Below, one piece after another: positions 9,118 through 17,159 of a DNA stretch of 64,000 nucleotides (positions within the stretch are counted from its first letter, which is position 1; each line of letters starts with the position of its first letter). Source of the stretch: CAVQFO01 sp963711725. Its GTDB lineage: Bacteria > Pseudomonadota > Gammaproteobacteria > Nitrococcales > Aquisalimonadaceae. The notes beneath the pieces were generated by a model. The model had not been told where the DNA came from. It did not search any database and saw only the letters and a list, made by a program, of their open reading frames with translations. A program made the translations under genes and the position numbers. The DNA is taken from positions 24,326 through 88,325 of the forward strand of contig CAVQFO010000014.1 of the NCBI GenBank assembly GCA_963711725.1, given 5' to 3'.

Positions 9118-9489
9118 ATGCCCGACCCAACGCAGATCAAGCTGCACAAGCGCTCCGGTATCCTGGAGGTGCATTTCGACGACGGGCGCCAATTCAAGCT
9201 GCCCGCCGAGTACCTGCGGGTCCATTCCCCCTCCGCGGAAGTCCGGGGGCACGGGCCGGGGCAAGCGGTACTCCAGACCGGCAAGGAAAACGTCCGTATC
9301 GAGGAAGTGGAGCCGGTGGGCCGCTATGCCCTGCGGCTGGTTTTCGACGACGGCCACAGCACGGGCTTATACTCCTGGGACTTTCTCTACGAACTGGGCG
9401 AAAATCAGGACCGGTACTGGCGGGATTACCTCCAGGCCCTGAAACAGGCCGGCTACCGGCGTGACGACTCCAAGCAATCGGATAACTGA
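9118..9489 (+). CDS. DUF971 protein (gamma-butyrobetaine hydroxylase-like N-terminal domain)
   Basis: Small protein of 123 residues consisting only of the DUF971/GBBH-like_N fold. It shows the family features LEVHFDDGRQFKLPAEYLRV near the start and LVFDDGHSTGLYSWDFLYEL around residues 80-100. In characterised dioxygenases this domain binds zinc next to the catalytic domain, but here no catalytic domain follows. Standalone forms near hslVU and ubiE are common in proteobacteria, and their role is not established. It is 18 bases after hslU and 3 bases before ubiE, so it is part of the same operon. Confidence 0.85.
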   Translation: MPDPTQIKLHKRSGILEVHFDDGRQFKLPAEYLRVHSPSAEVRGHGPGQAVLQTGKENVRIEEVEPVGRYALRLVFDDGHSTGLYSWDFLYELGENQDRYWRDYLQALKQAGYRRDDSKQSDN

Positions 9490-9492
9490 GCG

Positions 9493-10257
9493 GTGAGCGA
9501 ACAGCAGTCCAGCGAAAAGGAAACCACCCACTTCGGCTTCCAGCAGGTTCCCGTCGGCGAAAAAGCCAAGCGAGTGGGCGAGGTCTTCCGCTCCGTGGCC
9601 GGCAAGTACGACGTGATGAACGACCTGATGTCCATGGGCCTGCATCGGCTGTGGAAACGCCAGGCCATCCGTATGCTGCGCCTGCGCCGCGGCATGGAAG
9701 TGCTGGATCTCGCCGCCGGCACGGGAGATCTGGCCCGGCTGATGCGTCCCCGTCTGGGCGAACAGGGCGGCGTGGTCATGTCGGATATCAACGAAGCCAT
9801 GCTCTCGCGCGGCCGCGATCGGCTCACCGACGAAGGCATCGTCGGCAACGTCGACTACGTGCTGGCCAACGCCGAGGAACTGCCGTTCCGCGACAACCGC
9901 TTCGACCGCATCACCATGGCCTTCGGCCTGCGCAACGTCACCGACAAGGACGCCGCGCTGCGGGAGATGCACCGCGTTCTGAAACCGGGTGGCTTCGCCC
10001 TCGTGCTCGAGTTCTCCAAGGTCTACCTGCCGCCGCTCAAGCCCGTCTACGACGCCTATTCCTTCCAGGTCTTGCCGCGCCTGGGCCAGTGGATCGCCAA
10101 GGATTCCGAAAGCTACCGCTACCTTGCCGAATCCATCCGCATGCACCCGGACCAGGAAACCCTGCGCGACATGATGACCGACGCCGGGCTCGAGGACTGC
10201 ACGTACGTCAACATGAGCGGCGGCATCGTCGCCGCCCACACGGGTTACAAGTACTGA
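9493..10257 (+). CDS. ubiE: Ubiquinone/menaquinone C-methyltransferase UbiE
   Basis: SAM-dependent C-methyltransferase of ubiquinone (and menaquinone) biosynthesis, 254 residues from a GTG start. The motif VLDLAAGTGDLARLM is the SAM-binding motif I. FGFQQVPVGEKAKRVGEVF and KYDVMNDLMSMGLHRLWK are the UbiE/COQ5 family signatures. The C-terminus, MSGGIVAAHTGYKY, is also characteristic. It sits with ubiJ and ubiB, which make up the accessory part of the same pathway. Confidence 0.96.
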   Translation: MSEQQSSEKETTHFGFQQVPVGEKAKRVGEVFRSVAGKYDVMNDLMSMGLHRLWKRQAIRMLRLRRGMEVLDLAAGTGDLARLMRPRLGEQGGVVMSDINEAMLSRGRDRLTDEGIVGNVDYVLANAEELPFRDNRFDRITMAFGLRNVTDKDAALREMHRVLKPGGFALVLEFSKVYLPPLKPVYDAYSFQVLPRLGQWIAKDSESYRYLAESIRMHPDQETLRDMMTDAGLEDCTYVNMSGGIVAAHTGYKY

Positions 10258-10290
10258 TGACGCGGCCGGCGCAATCCGTCGCTGTCGTCA

Positions 10291-10340
10291 TTGCCGCGAA
10301 GGCGGGGATCCACCTTGGGCCGCCCGTGCCTTCGCGGCAA
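10291..10340. repeat. REP-like palindromic repeat between ubiE and ubiJ
   Basis: TTGCCGCGAAGGC (10291-10303) pairs perfectly with GCCTTCGCGGCAA (10328-10340). The left flank GTCATTGCCGCGAAGGCGGG is of the CGTCATTCCCGCGAAGGCGGG type that is dispersed in many beta- and gammaproteobacteria. It lies in the 116-base gap within the ubi operon and could form an mRNA hairpin. Confidence 0.7.
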
Positions 10341-10373
10341 CGATCGGTCAGATGCATTTTCACGGGCCAGTAG

Positions 10374-10994
10374 ATGTCGTTGATCAGCCTCTTCCTCAAA
10401 CCGGCCGAGCAAAGCCTCAACCGTGTTCTGTGGCTGGATCCGGACACCCCGAAACGGCTGCAACCGCTGGCCGGCAAGACCCTCATGCTGGAGATCACCG
10501 GCGCGGACATCGGCCTGGCCGTTGAATTCACGGAACAGCGCATCCTGCTCCGGCAGGGTCGCGAGGAAGCGGACGCCGCCGTGCGCGGCAGCGCCGTTGC
10601 CCTGCTGGCCGTGGCCATGGACCCGGAACGCGGCGGCGGCGGCCACGTGGAATTCACCGGCGACGTGGGTGTGGTGCAGAAGGTGCGCACCTTTTTCGCC
10701 GGCCTGGAGATCGACTGGGAGGAACACCTCTCCCACGTAACGGGCGATGCCGTGGCCCATCAGGTGGGCAACATCACCCGTGGCCTGCAGCGCTGGGGCC
10801 GCCGCAGCACCCGCGTGTTCGGCGAAAACCTGGCTGAATACCTCACCGAGGAGCGCCGCGAACTGCCGGCCCGGGCCGAAGCCGAGGACTTCATGCAGGC
10901 GGTGAGCCGTCTGCGCCAGGACGGCGATCGGCTGGCGGCCCGAATCGCGCGGCTGGAACAGCGAATCCAAGACAAGGATAAAGCGGCCCGATGA
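10374..10994 (+). CDS. ubiJ: Ubiquinone biosynthesis accessory factor UbiJ
   Basis: SCP2-domain lipid-binding protein of the aerobic Ubi complex, 206 residues. The N-terminal MSLISLFLKPAEQSLNRVLWLDP begins the SCP2 fold. The C-terminal third (RLRQDGDRLAARIARLEQRI) is a predicted coiled coil, as in E. coli UbiJ (YigP). UbiJ binds ubiquinone intermediates and holds Ubi enzymes together. The stop overlaps the ubiB start (ATGA at 10991), showing translational coupling. Confidence 0.9.
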   Translation: MSLISLFLKPAEQSLNRVLWLDPDTPKRLQPLAGKTLMLEITGADIGLAVEFTEQRILLRQGREEADAAVRGSAVALLAVAMDPERGGGGHVEFTGDVGVVQKVRTFFAGLEIDWEEHLSHVTGDAVAHQVGNITRGLQRWGRRSTRVFGENLAEYLTEERRELPARAEAEDFMQAVSRLRQDGDRLAARIARLEQRIQDKDKAAR

Positions 10995-12655
10995 TCCATC
11001 CGCGACAGGTCCTTCGCCTGGCCTATATCAACTTCGTGCTGGTCCGCAACGGCCTCGACGAAATCATCCTCGCCACCCATCTGTTCCGGCCTCTGCGCTT
11101 CCTGGGCTACCTCAGCCCCTGGCGCTGGTTCCGGGACAAATCCATCAATCGCGGCCAGCGCATTCGCAACACCTTGCAGGAGCTGGGTCCGATCTTCGTC
11201 AAGTTCGGCCAACTGCTCTCCACCCGGCGAGACCTGCTGCCGCCCGACATTGCCACCGAGCTGTCGTACCTCCAGGACCGCGTGCCGCCCTTCCCCGGCG
11301 AACAGGCCCGCAGCATCGTCGAGCAGGCCTACGGCAAGCCCGTGAGCGAGGTGTTCACGCGCTTCGACGAAAAACCTCTGGCATCGGCGTCCATCGCCCA
11401 GGTCCACTCGGCGCAGCTGCTGGACGGCCGCGAAGTGGTGGTGAAGGTCGTCCGCCCCGCCATCGAACGCACCATCCGCCGCGACCTGGACCTGATGTAC
11501 ACCTTCGCCCGGCTGGCCCAGAGATACTGGCCCCAGGGCAAGCGGCTGCGGCCCGTGGAAGTGGTGGCGGAGTACGAAAAGACGATTTTCGACGAACTCG
11601 ACCTGATGCGCGAAGGCGCCAACGCCACACAGCTGCGCCGCAACTTCAAGGATTCGCCCCTGATCTACGTGCCCGAGGTCTACCTGTCCCACTCACGGCG
11701 CAACGTGATGGTGATGGAACGCATCTCCGGCATCCCGATCAGCGACGTCGAGCAACTTCGCGCCCGCAACGTGAACATGAAGAAACTGGCCGAGCGGGGC
11801 GTGGAGATCTTCTTCACCCAGGTCTTCCGTGACAGCTTCTTCCACGCGGACATGCACCCCGGCAACATCTTCGTCAACGCGGACAATCCCGAAGATCCCC
11901 AGTACATCGCCGTGGACTTCGGCATCATCGGCACGTTGAACCCCACGGACCACCGCTATCTTGCGGAAAACTTCCTGGCCTTCTTCAACCGCGACTACCG
12001 CCGGGTCGCCGAGCTGCACGTGGAATCGGGCTGGGTGCCGCGCGACACCCGCGTGGACGAATTCGAGGCCGCCATGCGCACCGTATGCGAGCCCATCTTC
12101 GAGCGCCCGCTCAAGGAAATCTCCTTCGGCACGCTGCTGGTGCGCCTTTTCCAGACCGGCCGGCGATTCAACATGGAAGTCCAGCCGCAGCTGGTGCTGC
12201 TGCAAAAGACCCTGCTCAACATCGAAGGACTGGGCCGCGATCTCTATCCCGAGCTGGATCTGTGGCAGACGGCCAAGCCGTTCATGGAGCGCTGGATGAA
12301 GGACCAACTGGGCGGCCGCGCCTTCTTCAAGAAACTGCGCCAGGAACTCCCCATCTGGGGTGAACGCCTGCCCGACATCCCGGACCGCCTGTTCGCCGCC
12401 TTCGAAGACGTCCGCCAGGCCCGCGAACAACTGGCCGCCCAGGCGCGGGAAATGTCCGAACTGCGCAAGGAAATGCGCGAAGACAACCGCCGCTCCTTCG
12501 CCCGGGGCGTCGGCGCCGTCCTGATCCTCAGCGCCTTCCTGCTCACCGCCCTGGACGGCTTCACCCCGCGCATGGCCGCCGGCGCCCCGCTGGTGAGCTG
12601 GGTGATCGGCGCCCTCGGCGCGGTCGCCGTGCTGGCCGCCTGGCCCCGGGATTGA
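10991..12655 (+). CDS. ubiB: Ubiquinone biosynthesis regulatory ATPase UbiB
   Basis: Atypical protein-kinase-like (ABC1/ADCK) membrane protein required for ubiquinone synthesis, 554 residues. KFGQLLSTRRDLLPPDIA is the KxGQ signature. ASASIAQVHSAQLLDGREVVVKV replaces the usual nucleotide loop. FFHADMHPGNIF and AVDFGIIG supply the catalytic-loop and metal-binding motifs. Two C-terminal hydrophobic helices (GVGAVLILSAFLLTAL and VIGALGAVAVLAAW) anchor it in the membrane. It ends the hslVU-ubi cluster. Confidence 0.95.
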   Translation: MIHPRQVLRLAYINFVLVRNGLDEIILATHLFRPLRFLGYLSPWRWFRDKSINRGQRIRNTLQELGPIFVKFGQLLSTRRDLLPPDIATELSYLQDRVPPFPGEQARSIVEQAYGKPVSEVFTRFDEKPLASASIAQVHSAQLLDGREVVVKVVRPAIERTIRRDLDLMYTFARLAQRYWPQGKRLRPVEVVAEYEKTIFDELDLMREGANATQLRRNFKDSPLIYVPEVYLSHSRRNVMVMERISGIPISDVEQLRARNVNMKKLAERGVEIFFTQVFRDSFFHADMHPGNIFVNADNPEDPQYIAVDFGIIGTLNPTDHRYLAENFLAFFNRDYRRVAELHVESGWVPRDTRVDEFEAAMRTVCEPIFERPLKEISFGTLLVRLFQTGRRFNMEVQPQLVLLQKTLLNIEGLGRDLYPELDLWQTAKPFMERWMKDQLGGRAFFKKLRQELPIWGERLPDIPDRLFAAFEDVRQAREQLAAQAREMSELRKEMREDNRRSFARGVGAVLILSAFLLTALDGFTPRMAAGAPLVSWVIGALGAVAVLAAWPRD

Positions 12656-12715
12656 AACCGTTCGCAGCGGACTAACCGGTAGGTTGGGCTGACGAAGGAA
12701 GCCCACCATCTTGGT

Positions 12716-13068
12716 TTAACCTGCAGCCCCAGCCCCATCAAATCCGTCATCAGGAAACATCCTTCCGTTCCCCCAATCGGGTTGAACAACCCTGCGCGCG
12801 ACGTATTCCTCCAAAGCGGATGGATTCGGTTTTGGGTAAGCGACCAACGCATCGGGTAAGCCGCGTTGTCGTGCGGCAAACGCCATATAACGTGGACATG
12901 CTCCGGCAGTACCACCATCGCCACGGTGTTGAACGGATGTTCGGCCTTCACCTTTGCATAGGCCGCCTTGAACGTCTCGATGTGGCGCACCAATCGACCC
13001 GAACTGCGGTCGGCCAGGTTGACCGTGACCAAATAAGTGGCGCCTTTGGTCAAGGCTCGCCGGTAGGA
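12716..13068 (-). pseudogene. Decayed REP-associated tyrosine transposase (RAYT, Y1_Tnp)
   Basis: The complement reads SYRRALTKGATYLVTVNLADR from about 13068, then LPEHVHVIWRLPHDNAAYPMRWSL. This is the N-terminal part of IS200-like RAYT proteins, including the HxH metal-binding motif. The middle, with the catalytic Tyr, is missing. A fragment resembling the usual C-terminus (YVARRVVQPDWGNGRMFPDD) follows in another frame and stops at 12716. No ATG remains at the front. RAYTs mobilise or maintain REP sequences, and a REP-like palindrome lies immediately upstream. The gene is non-functional through internal deletion and frame change. Confidence 0.7.
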
Positions 13069-13072
13069 AACC

Positions 13073-13141
13073 GTTCGCGGCGACGAGCGACGCTCCTACA
13101 GGATGTTATGCAATGTAGGAGCGGCGGTCGTCGCCGCGAAC
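13073..13141. repeat. REP-like inverted repeat beside the RAYT remnant
   Basis: The left arm (13073-13100, GTTCGCGGCGACGAGCGACG...) and right arm (13114-13141, ...GGTCGTCGCCGCGAAC) are nearly perfect reverse complements around a 13-base loop. Their inner ends read CTCCTACA and TGTAGGAG. The GTAGGAGCG core is typical of REP elements. It is probably the cognate element of the adjacent transposase. Confidence 0.75.
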
Positions 13142-13187
13142 AGCCATGGGCCTGCCGATTCAGGCAGGGTTGTGTTTTCGCCGGCGC

Positions 13188-13409
13188 TTACCCGCGCTGC
13201 CGCCCGTTACGGCTGACGCGATAGGCGCCAAAGGCCAGGCCCGCCAGCAGGCCCGCGGCGGCGCCGGCGGATACCACGGGGTGGCGGCGGACAAAGCGCC
13301 CCGACATGTCCATCAGCCGCCGGGACTGATCGCCGGCGCGTTCGACTCGGCGGGTGAGATCGCGGCCCAATTGGCGCGATGCGGTTTTTGTACGTTGCAA
13401 AACAGCCAT
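13188..13409 (-). CDS. Small membrane-anchored protein (ElaB/YqjD/DUF883-like tail)
   Basis: 73 residues from an ATG at 13409 with a clear GGAGG seven bases upstream. The N-terminal half is basic and helical (MAVLQRTKTASRQLGRDLTR). The C-terminal half has RRHPVVSAGAAAGLLAGLAF, one membrane helix preceded by a charged patch. This resembles the C-terminal anchor of DUF883/ElaB proteins, which tether ribosomes or act in stress in E. coli. It is too short for a sure family assignment. It lies downstream of, and on the same strand as, the P450 gene. Confidence 0.65.
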   Translation of the reverse strand: MAVLQRTKTASRQLGRDLTRRVERAGDQSRRLMDMSGRFVRRHPVVSAGAAAGLLAGLAFGAYRVSRNGRQRG

Positions 13410-13410
13410 G

Positions 13411-13468
13411 TCAGTCACCTCCGTTCGGTGAAATTGCCGCCGCCCCGGAGGGCGGCGCCTGTGACTGA
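13411..13468. promoter_or_regulatory. Paired 8-base inverted repeat with inner GC hairpin
   Basis: TCAGTCAC (13411-13418) and GTGACTGA (13461-13468) are perfect complements enclosing the GC hairpin GCCGCC...GGCGGC. In leftward transcripts the structure spans the ribosome-binding site of the 73-residue protein and immediately follows the P450 stop codon. It could end P450 transcription or modulate the small gene's translation. Function is inferred only. Confidence 0.3.
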
Positions 13469-14836
13469 CTATGGGGTCTGACCCATGGCTGTCCCAAGGC
13501 CGCCGACCTCGGACCTTACCCCACGCAGGCGCACACGGATGCCGGTGCGGGGGCGCAGGGTGACCGAGGGCTGGATCTCCACGGCATGCTTCGGGTCCAG
13601 ATCCCAACGGAACCGCTGGACCAGGCAGGCCAGCAGCAGCACCGCTTCGGTCAGGGCAAAGGTCGAGCCGATACAGAACCGGGGGCCGCCGCCGAAGGGG
13701 AAGTAGGCGTATTTAGGCGGGGCGTTGTCCCCATCCAGCCAGCGCTCGGGCCGGAACGACTCGGGATCGTCGTAGAACCGCGGGTCGCGGTGCATGACGT
13801 AGGGCGAGACCAGGACGTTCGAACCCTTTCGCAAGGTGTAGCCGCCCAGGTCGAAGGGTTCCACCACATCGCGGCTGGTGGCCCAGACCGGCGGATACAG
13901 GCGCAGCGCTTCGTCCACCACGGCGCGGGTGTATCGCAGCTTGGAGAGGTCGTCCACCATTGGCCGGGCAGGGCCCAGTACCGTGTCGACCTCATCGCGC
14001 AGGGCCGCATCGGCCTCGGGATTGCGCGCCAGCATCCAGGTGGCCCAGGTGAGGGCATTGGCCGTGGTCTCATGGCCGGCGAGCAGGAGCGTGACGGCTT
14101 CGTCGCGAATCTGGGTCTCGCTCATGCCGGTCTCGGCGCGGGCACTGACCAGCCAGGACAACAAGTCTTCGCCGTCGCCGTCGACCCGCTCGCGGACCTT
14201 GGCGACCACGTCCCGCTGCAGCCGCTTGGCGGCGGCCTGGGCCCGCAGATTGCCGGGTGTGGGGAAGGACAGGGGGATGGGCACGGCCCGGCGCATCATG
14301 GCCTCGTACTGGACCTGGAAAACCTGCAGGAAATGGCCCACACGGTCGGCCTCGCCTTTGACGTTCACGCCCATCAGCGTGTCGGCGACTATGCCCAACG
14401 TGAGCCGCATCAGTTCCTGGTGGATGTCCAGCTCCTGGCCGTCGTGCCATCGATCGAAATGGGCGACGGCCCGCTCCACCATCACCCGGCCATAGGTGCG
14501 AATGCGTTGCTGGTGGAACGCGGGCTGGATCGCCCGCCGCTGGCTGCGCCAGGATTCGCCTTCGTTGGTGACCAGCCCGTTGCCCATGACCATGCGCATC
14601 TGGCGCACTTCGCGGCTCTTGCGGGTGCGGGTGGCATTGCTGACCAGCAGCTCGCGGACCAGGTCGGGATGGTTGGCGAAATAGACGTGGAACGGGCCGA
14701 TGCGGAAATGCGAGAGGTCGCCGTGATCGGCGGCCAGGGCGAGGAAAAAGCGAAGCAAACCCCGGCGCCGCAGCTCCGGACCTACGCCCAATAACCGATG
14801 GCCGCTGGGGCCGGGCGGGTCCCGGTGATCGCTCAT
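13469..14836 (-). CDS. Cytochrome P450
   Basis: Haem-thiolate monooxygenase of 455 residues, a full-length soluble bacterial P450. The I-helix oxygen-binding motif is LLAGHETTANAL. The K-helix ExxR is in VVDEALRLYPPVW. The haem loop FPFGGGPRFCIGSTFAL contains the Cys ligand and the FxxGxRxCxG consensus. The Pro-rich MSDHRDPPGPSGH start resembles fatty-acid or fungal-like P450 families (CYP102/CYP110 type). No ferredoxin or reductase gene is nearby, so redox partners and substrate are unknown. Confidence 0.92.
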   Translation of the reverse strand: MSDHRDPPGPSGHRLLGVGPELRRRGLLRFFLALAADHGDLSHFRIGPFHVYFANHPDLVRELLVSNATRTRKSREVRQMRMVMGNGLVTNEGESWRSQRRAIQPAFHQQRIRTYGRVMVERAVAHFDRWHDGQELDIHQELMRLTLGIVADTLMGVNVKGEADRVGHFLQVFQVQYEAMMRRAVPIPLSFPTPGNLRAQAAAKRLQRDVVAKVRERVDGDGEDLLSWLVSARAETGMSETQIRDEAVTLLLAGHETTANALTWATWMLARNPEADAALRDEVDTVLGPARPMVDDLSKLRYTRAVVDEALRLYPPVWATSRDVVEPFDLGGYTLRKGSNVLVSPYVMHRDPRFYDDPESFRPERWLDGDNAPPKYAYFPFGGGPRFCIGSTFALTEAVLLLACLVQRFRWDLDPKHAVEIQPSVTLRPRTGIRVRLRGVRSEVGGLGTAMGQTP

Positions 14837-14978
14837 GCAGCCTCCGTGTGTTCGTCCATGGATCTCATGTTGTGTGTTTCGAGTCGGTCGGGCGCCTTCT
14901 GCAACGAACCCAACCTCATGGGCCCAGTTTACCGTTCGGCGGCTCCAGCGCCGGCTCCTCGCCGGTCGCAGGCCTCGG

Positions 14979-15776
14979 CTATTGGGACGAAGAGGCGCGC
15001 CATTGCACGGCTCCGTGATTCTGTATGGCCAGCATATGCCGCAGCGAGACCAGTTCCACGCCCTGTTCGCGCAACTTGGGCAGGAGCCGGGCCAGCACGC
15101 GCATGGTCACGGCGTGGGGATGGCCGATGGCCACGGCGCTGCCCTGAGTCCGCGCCTCGCGGATCAATCGGGTGAATTGGGCATGTATGGCGGCCGCGGA
15201 GAGCTCGTCATCCAGGAAGACGTTGCGCCGCAGATTGGGCACCCCGTTTTCGGTGGCGATCTGCTGGGCCACGGTCTTGGCCGTGGTCCGGCTGTCCACG
15301 AACATCAGACCGCCTTGGCGCTTCAGCACGTCCATGAGCAACTGCATGTCGCCGGGGTGCTGGGTCAACAGGCTGCCCATATGGTTGTTCACGCCCATGA
15401 CGTGCGGGATGTCGGACAGGTCCTCGCGGACTGTATCCGTGAACTGGGCGGGGCCCATGTCCAGGGTGACGCCGCCCGGCCCCAGGGGCTCGCCGCCCAT
15501 GGACTGCATGGGCAGGTGCAGCAGGATCTCCTTGCCCTGTTTGTAGGCCTGCTCCGCCAGCTCCCGGGCGTGGGGCGTGCGGGGCAGAAACGCGCAAGCC
15601 ACGGGGCCCGGAAGGTTCACTGCCTCCAGCCCCTCGCTGTAGCGGTCGCCCATGTCATCGATGATGATGCTCACATAGGCGCGGGCGCCGGGCGCGATGC
15701 CGCTGCTCGCCGCCGATGCCGGGGCGGCCGCACAGACGGCCAGCCCCAGCGTCGCGATAAGCGCCCGCAAGCGCAC
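14979..15776 (-). CDS. yibQ: Divergent polysaccharide deacetylase YibQ
   Basis: Periplasmic protein of 265 residues from a GTG at 15776, with signal peptide MRLRALIATLGLAVCAAAPASA. ARAYVSIIIDDMGDRYSEGLEA is the start of the divergent polysaccharide deacetylase (DUF610) fold, and MGVNNHMGSLLT and GHPHAVTM are conserved metal-site blocks. Enzymatic activity in E. coli YibQ is unproven. It starts 3 bases after ctpA, in the envC-ctpA-yibQ order found in many gammaproteobacteria. Confidence 0.88.
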   Translation of the reverse strand: MRLRALIATLGLAVCAAAPASAASSGIAPGARAYVSIIIDDMGDRYSEGLEAVNLPGPVACAFLPRTPHARELAEQAYKQGKEILLHLPMQSMGGEPLGPGGVTLDMGPAQFTDTVREDLSDIPHVMGVNNHMGSLLTQHPGDMQLLMDVLKRQGGLMFVDSRTTAKTVAQQIATENGVPNLRRNVFLDDELSAAAIHAQFTRLIREARTQGSAVAIGHPHAVTMRVLARLLPKLREQGVELVSLRHMLAIQNHGAVQWRASSSQ

Positions 15777-15779
15777 GGG

Positions 15780-17099
15780 TCAGTGATTCTCCGCCCGCAT
15801 CAGCGCCATGCCCTTGAGCAGGTTCAGCGCTTCGTACAAAGGGTAGTCCTTGGTGGCCAATTTCTCCTCGGCGGCGCCTCCGTCGCCCTGGGCGCCGTTG
15901 CCGTTGCCGTTGGGGTTCGCCAGGTGGCGGCTAAGATCCGATTCCTTCAGCGGTTGCACGCCGGACTGGTCGGCGGCCGAGACCTTGACCGGCGCCAGCG
16001 GCACGTCGGGCTCGATGCCCTCGGCCTGGATGGAGCGGCCCGACGGGGTGTAGTAGCGGGCGGTGGTGATCTTCACGGCGGCGCCGCCGTTCAACGGCAG
16101 AATGGTCTGCACGGAACCCTTGCCGAAGGTGCGGCTGCCCATGATCACGGCCCGCTTGGAATCCTGCAGCGCGCCGGCCACAATCTCGCTGGCCGATGCC
16201 GACCCGCCGTTGACCAGCACCACCAGCGGCGCGCCGTTCAACTCATCGTTGGGCGTGGCGTTGAAGCTCATGTCGGACTGATCCAGCCGGCCCTTGGTGT
16301 AGACGATGCGGCCCTTGCGGATGAAGGTGTCGGCCGTGGACACGGCCGCCTGGAGCACGCCACCGGGGTTGTTGCGCAGGTCCAGCACCAGGCCCTTGAG
16401 ATGATGGCCGGCCTTCTTCTGCAGTTCGTTGACGGCATCCTGCACATCCGAGCCGGTCTTGGCCTGGAATTGGGTGATGCGGACGTAGCCGAAGCCGTCC
16501 TCCAGCATGCGGCTCTTGACGCTGGCGACCTGAATCACGGCGCGGGTCAAGGTGACCGTCAGCGGCTTGTCCCTGCCCTCGCGGACGATGGTCAAAGTGA
16601 TCTTGGTGCCGGGCTTGCCGCGCATCATGGTCACCGCCTCGCTCAGGCCCATGCCTTTAACCGGCTTGTCGTCGATGCGGATGATCAGATCGCCGCTCTG
16701 CAGCCCAGCCTTGGCGGCGGGCGTATCGTCAATGGGCGAGACGACTTTGACGAAGCCGTTTTCCATGCCCACTTCCAGGCCCAGCCCGCCGAACTCGCCG
16801 GTGGTGCCGATCTGAAGATCCTTGTATTCCTGGGGATCGAGGTAGGCGGAGTGGGGATCCAGGCCCGACATCATGCCGCGTATGGCGTTCTGGATCAGGG
16901 TTTTGTCGTCGACCTTCTCGACATAGTCGCTCTTGATCCGCGAGTAGACCTCGCTGAAGGTCCGCAGCTCGTCCAGCGGTAGCTGAGCAGTGGACGATGA
17001 GGCCGCGCCGCCGTCGGCGAGGACACCGGTACCCAGCGCCGCGAAAAACCCCAGGGCCACGCCCGCGGACAGGGCGTACAATGTCTTGCTCAATCGCAT
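15780..17099 (-). CDS. ctpA: Carboxyl-terminal processing protease (S41 family)
   Basis: Periplasmic serine protease of 439 residues with a signal anchor (MRLSKTLYALSAGVALGFFAAL). A PDZ domain lies around residues 90-170 (VVSPIDDTPAAKAGLQSGDLII). The catalytic Ser is in VLVNGGSASASEIVAGAL and the Lys in GSRTFGKGSVQT, giving the Ser-Lys dyad of CtpA/Prc enzymes. A Gly/Asn-rich linker (NPNGNGNGAQGDGG) precedes the C-terminus. In other bacteria such proteases trim murein hydrolases. Its position after envC fits that, but substrates here are not known. Confidence 0.93.
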   Translation of the reverse strand: MRLSKTLYALSAGVALGFFAALGTGVLADGGAASSSTAQLPLDELRTFSEVYSRIKSDYVEKVDDKTLIQNAIRGMMSGLDPHSAYLDPQEYKDLQIGTTGEFGGLGLEVGMENGFVKVVSPIDDTPAAKAGLQSGDLIIRIDDKPVKGMGLSEAVTMMRGKPGTKITLTIVREGRDKPLTVTLTRAVIQVASVKSRMLEDGFGYVRITQFQAKTGSDVQDAVNELQKKAGHHLKGLVLDLRNNPGGVLQAAVSTADTFIRKGRIVYTKGRLDQSDMSFNATPNDELNGAPLVVLVNGGSASASEIVAGALQDSKRAVIMGSRTFGKGSVQTILPLNGGAAVKITTARYYTPSGRSIQAEGIEPDVPLAPVKVSAADQSGVQPLKESDLSRHLANPNGNGNGAQGDGGAAEEKLATKDYPLYEALNLLKGMALMRAENH

Positions 17100-17159
17100 C
17101 CTCAGTCTCCTTCGCCGCCGCCATTGCGCGGGGCTGGTGGTTGCGCACTCGTGCGCATC

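Larger units (their letters stand above)
12656..13187. other. Intergenic region holding a transposase remnant and repeats
   Basis: This 532-base stretch has no intact gene. It starts with a dispersed-repeat-like segment TAGGTTGGGCTGACGAAGG (about 12680-12698). It continues with the degenerate leftward RAYT transposase and ends in a large REP-type palindrome (13073-13141). Confidence 0.7.

Noticed and set aside
12244..13053. A 269-residue leftward protein running into ubiB
   Set aside because: Only the first ~75 residues resemble a transposase. The remainder is antisense to ubiB and to a repeat, so it is a remnant rather than a gene.
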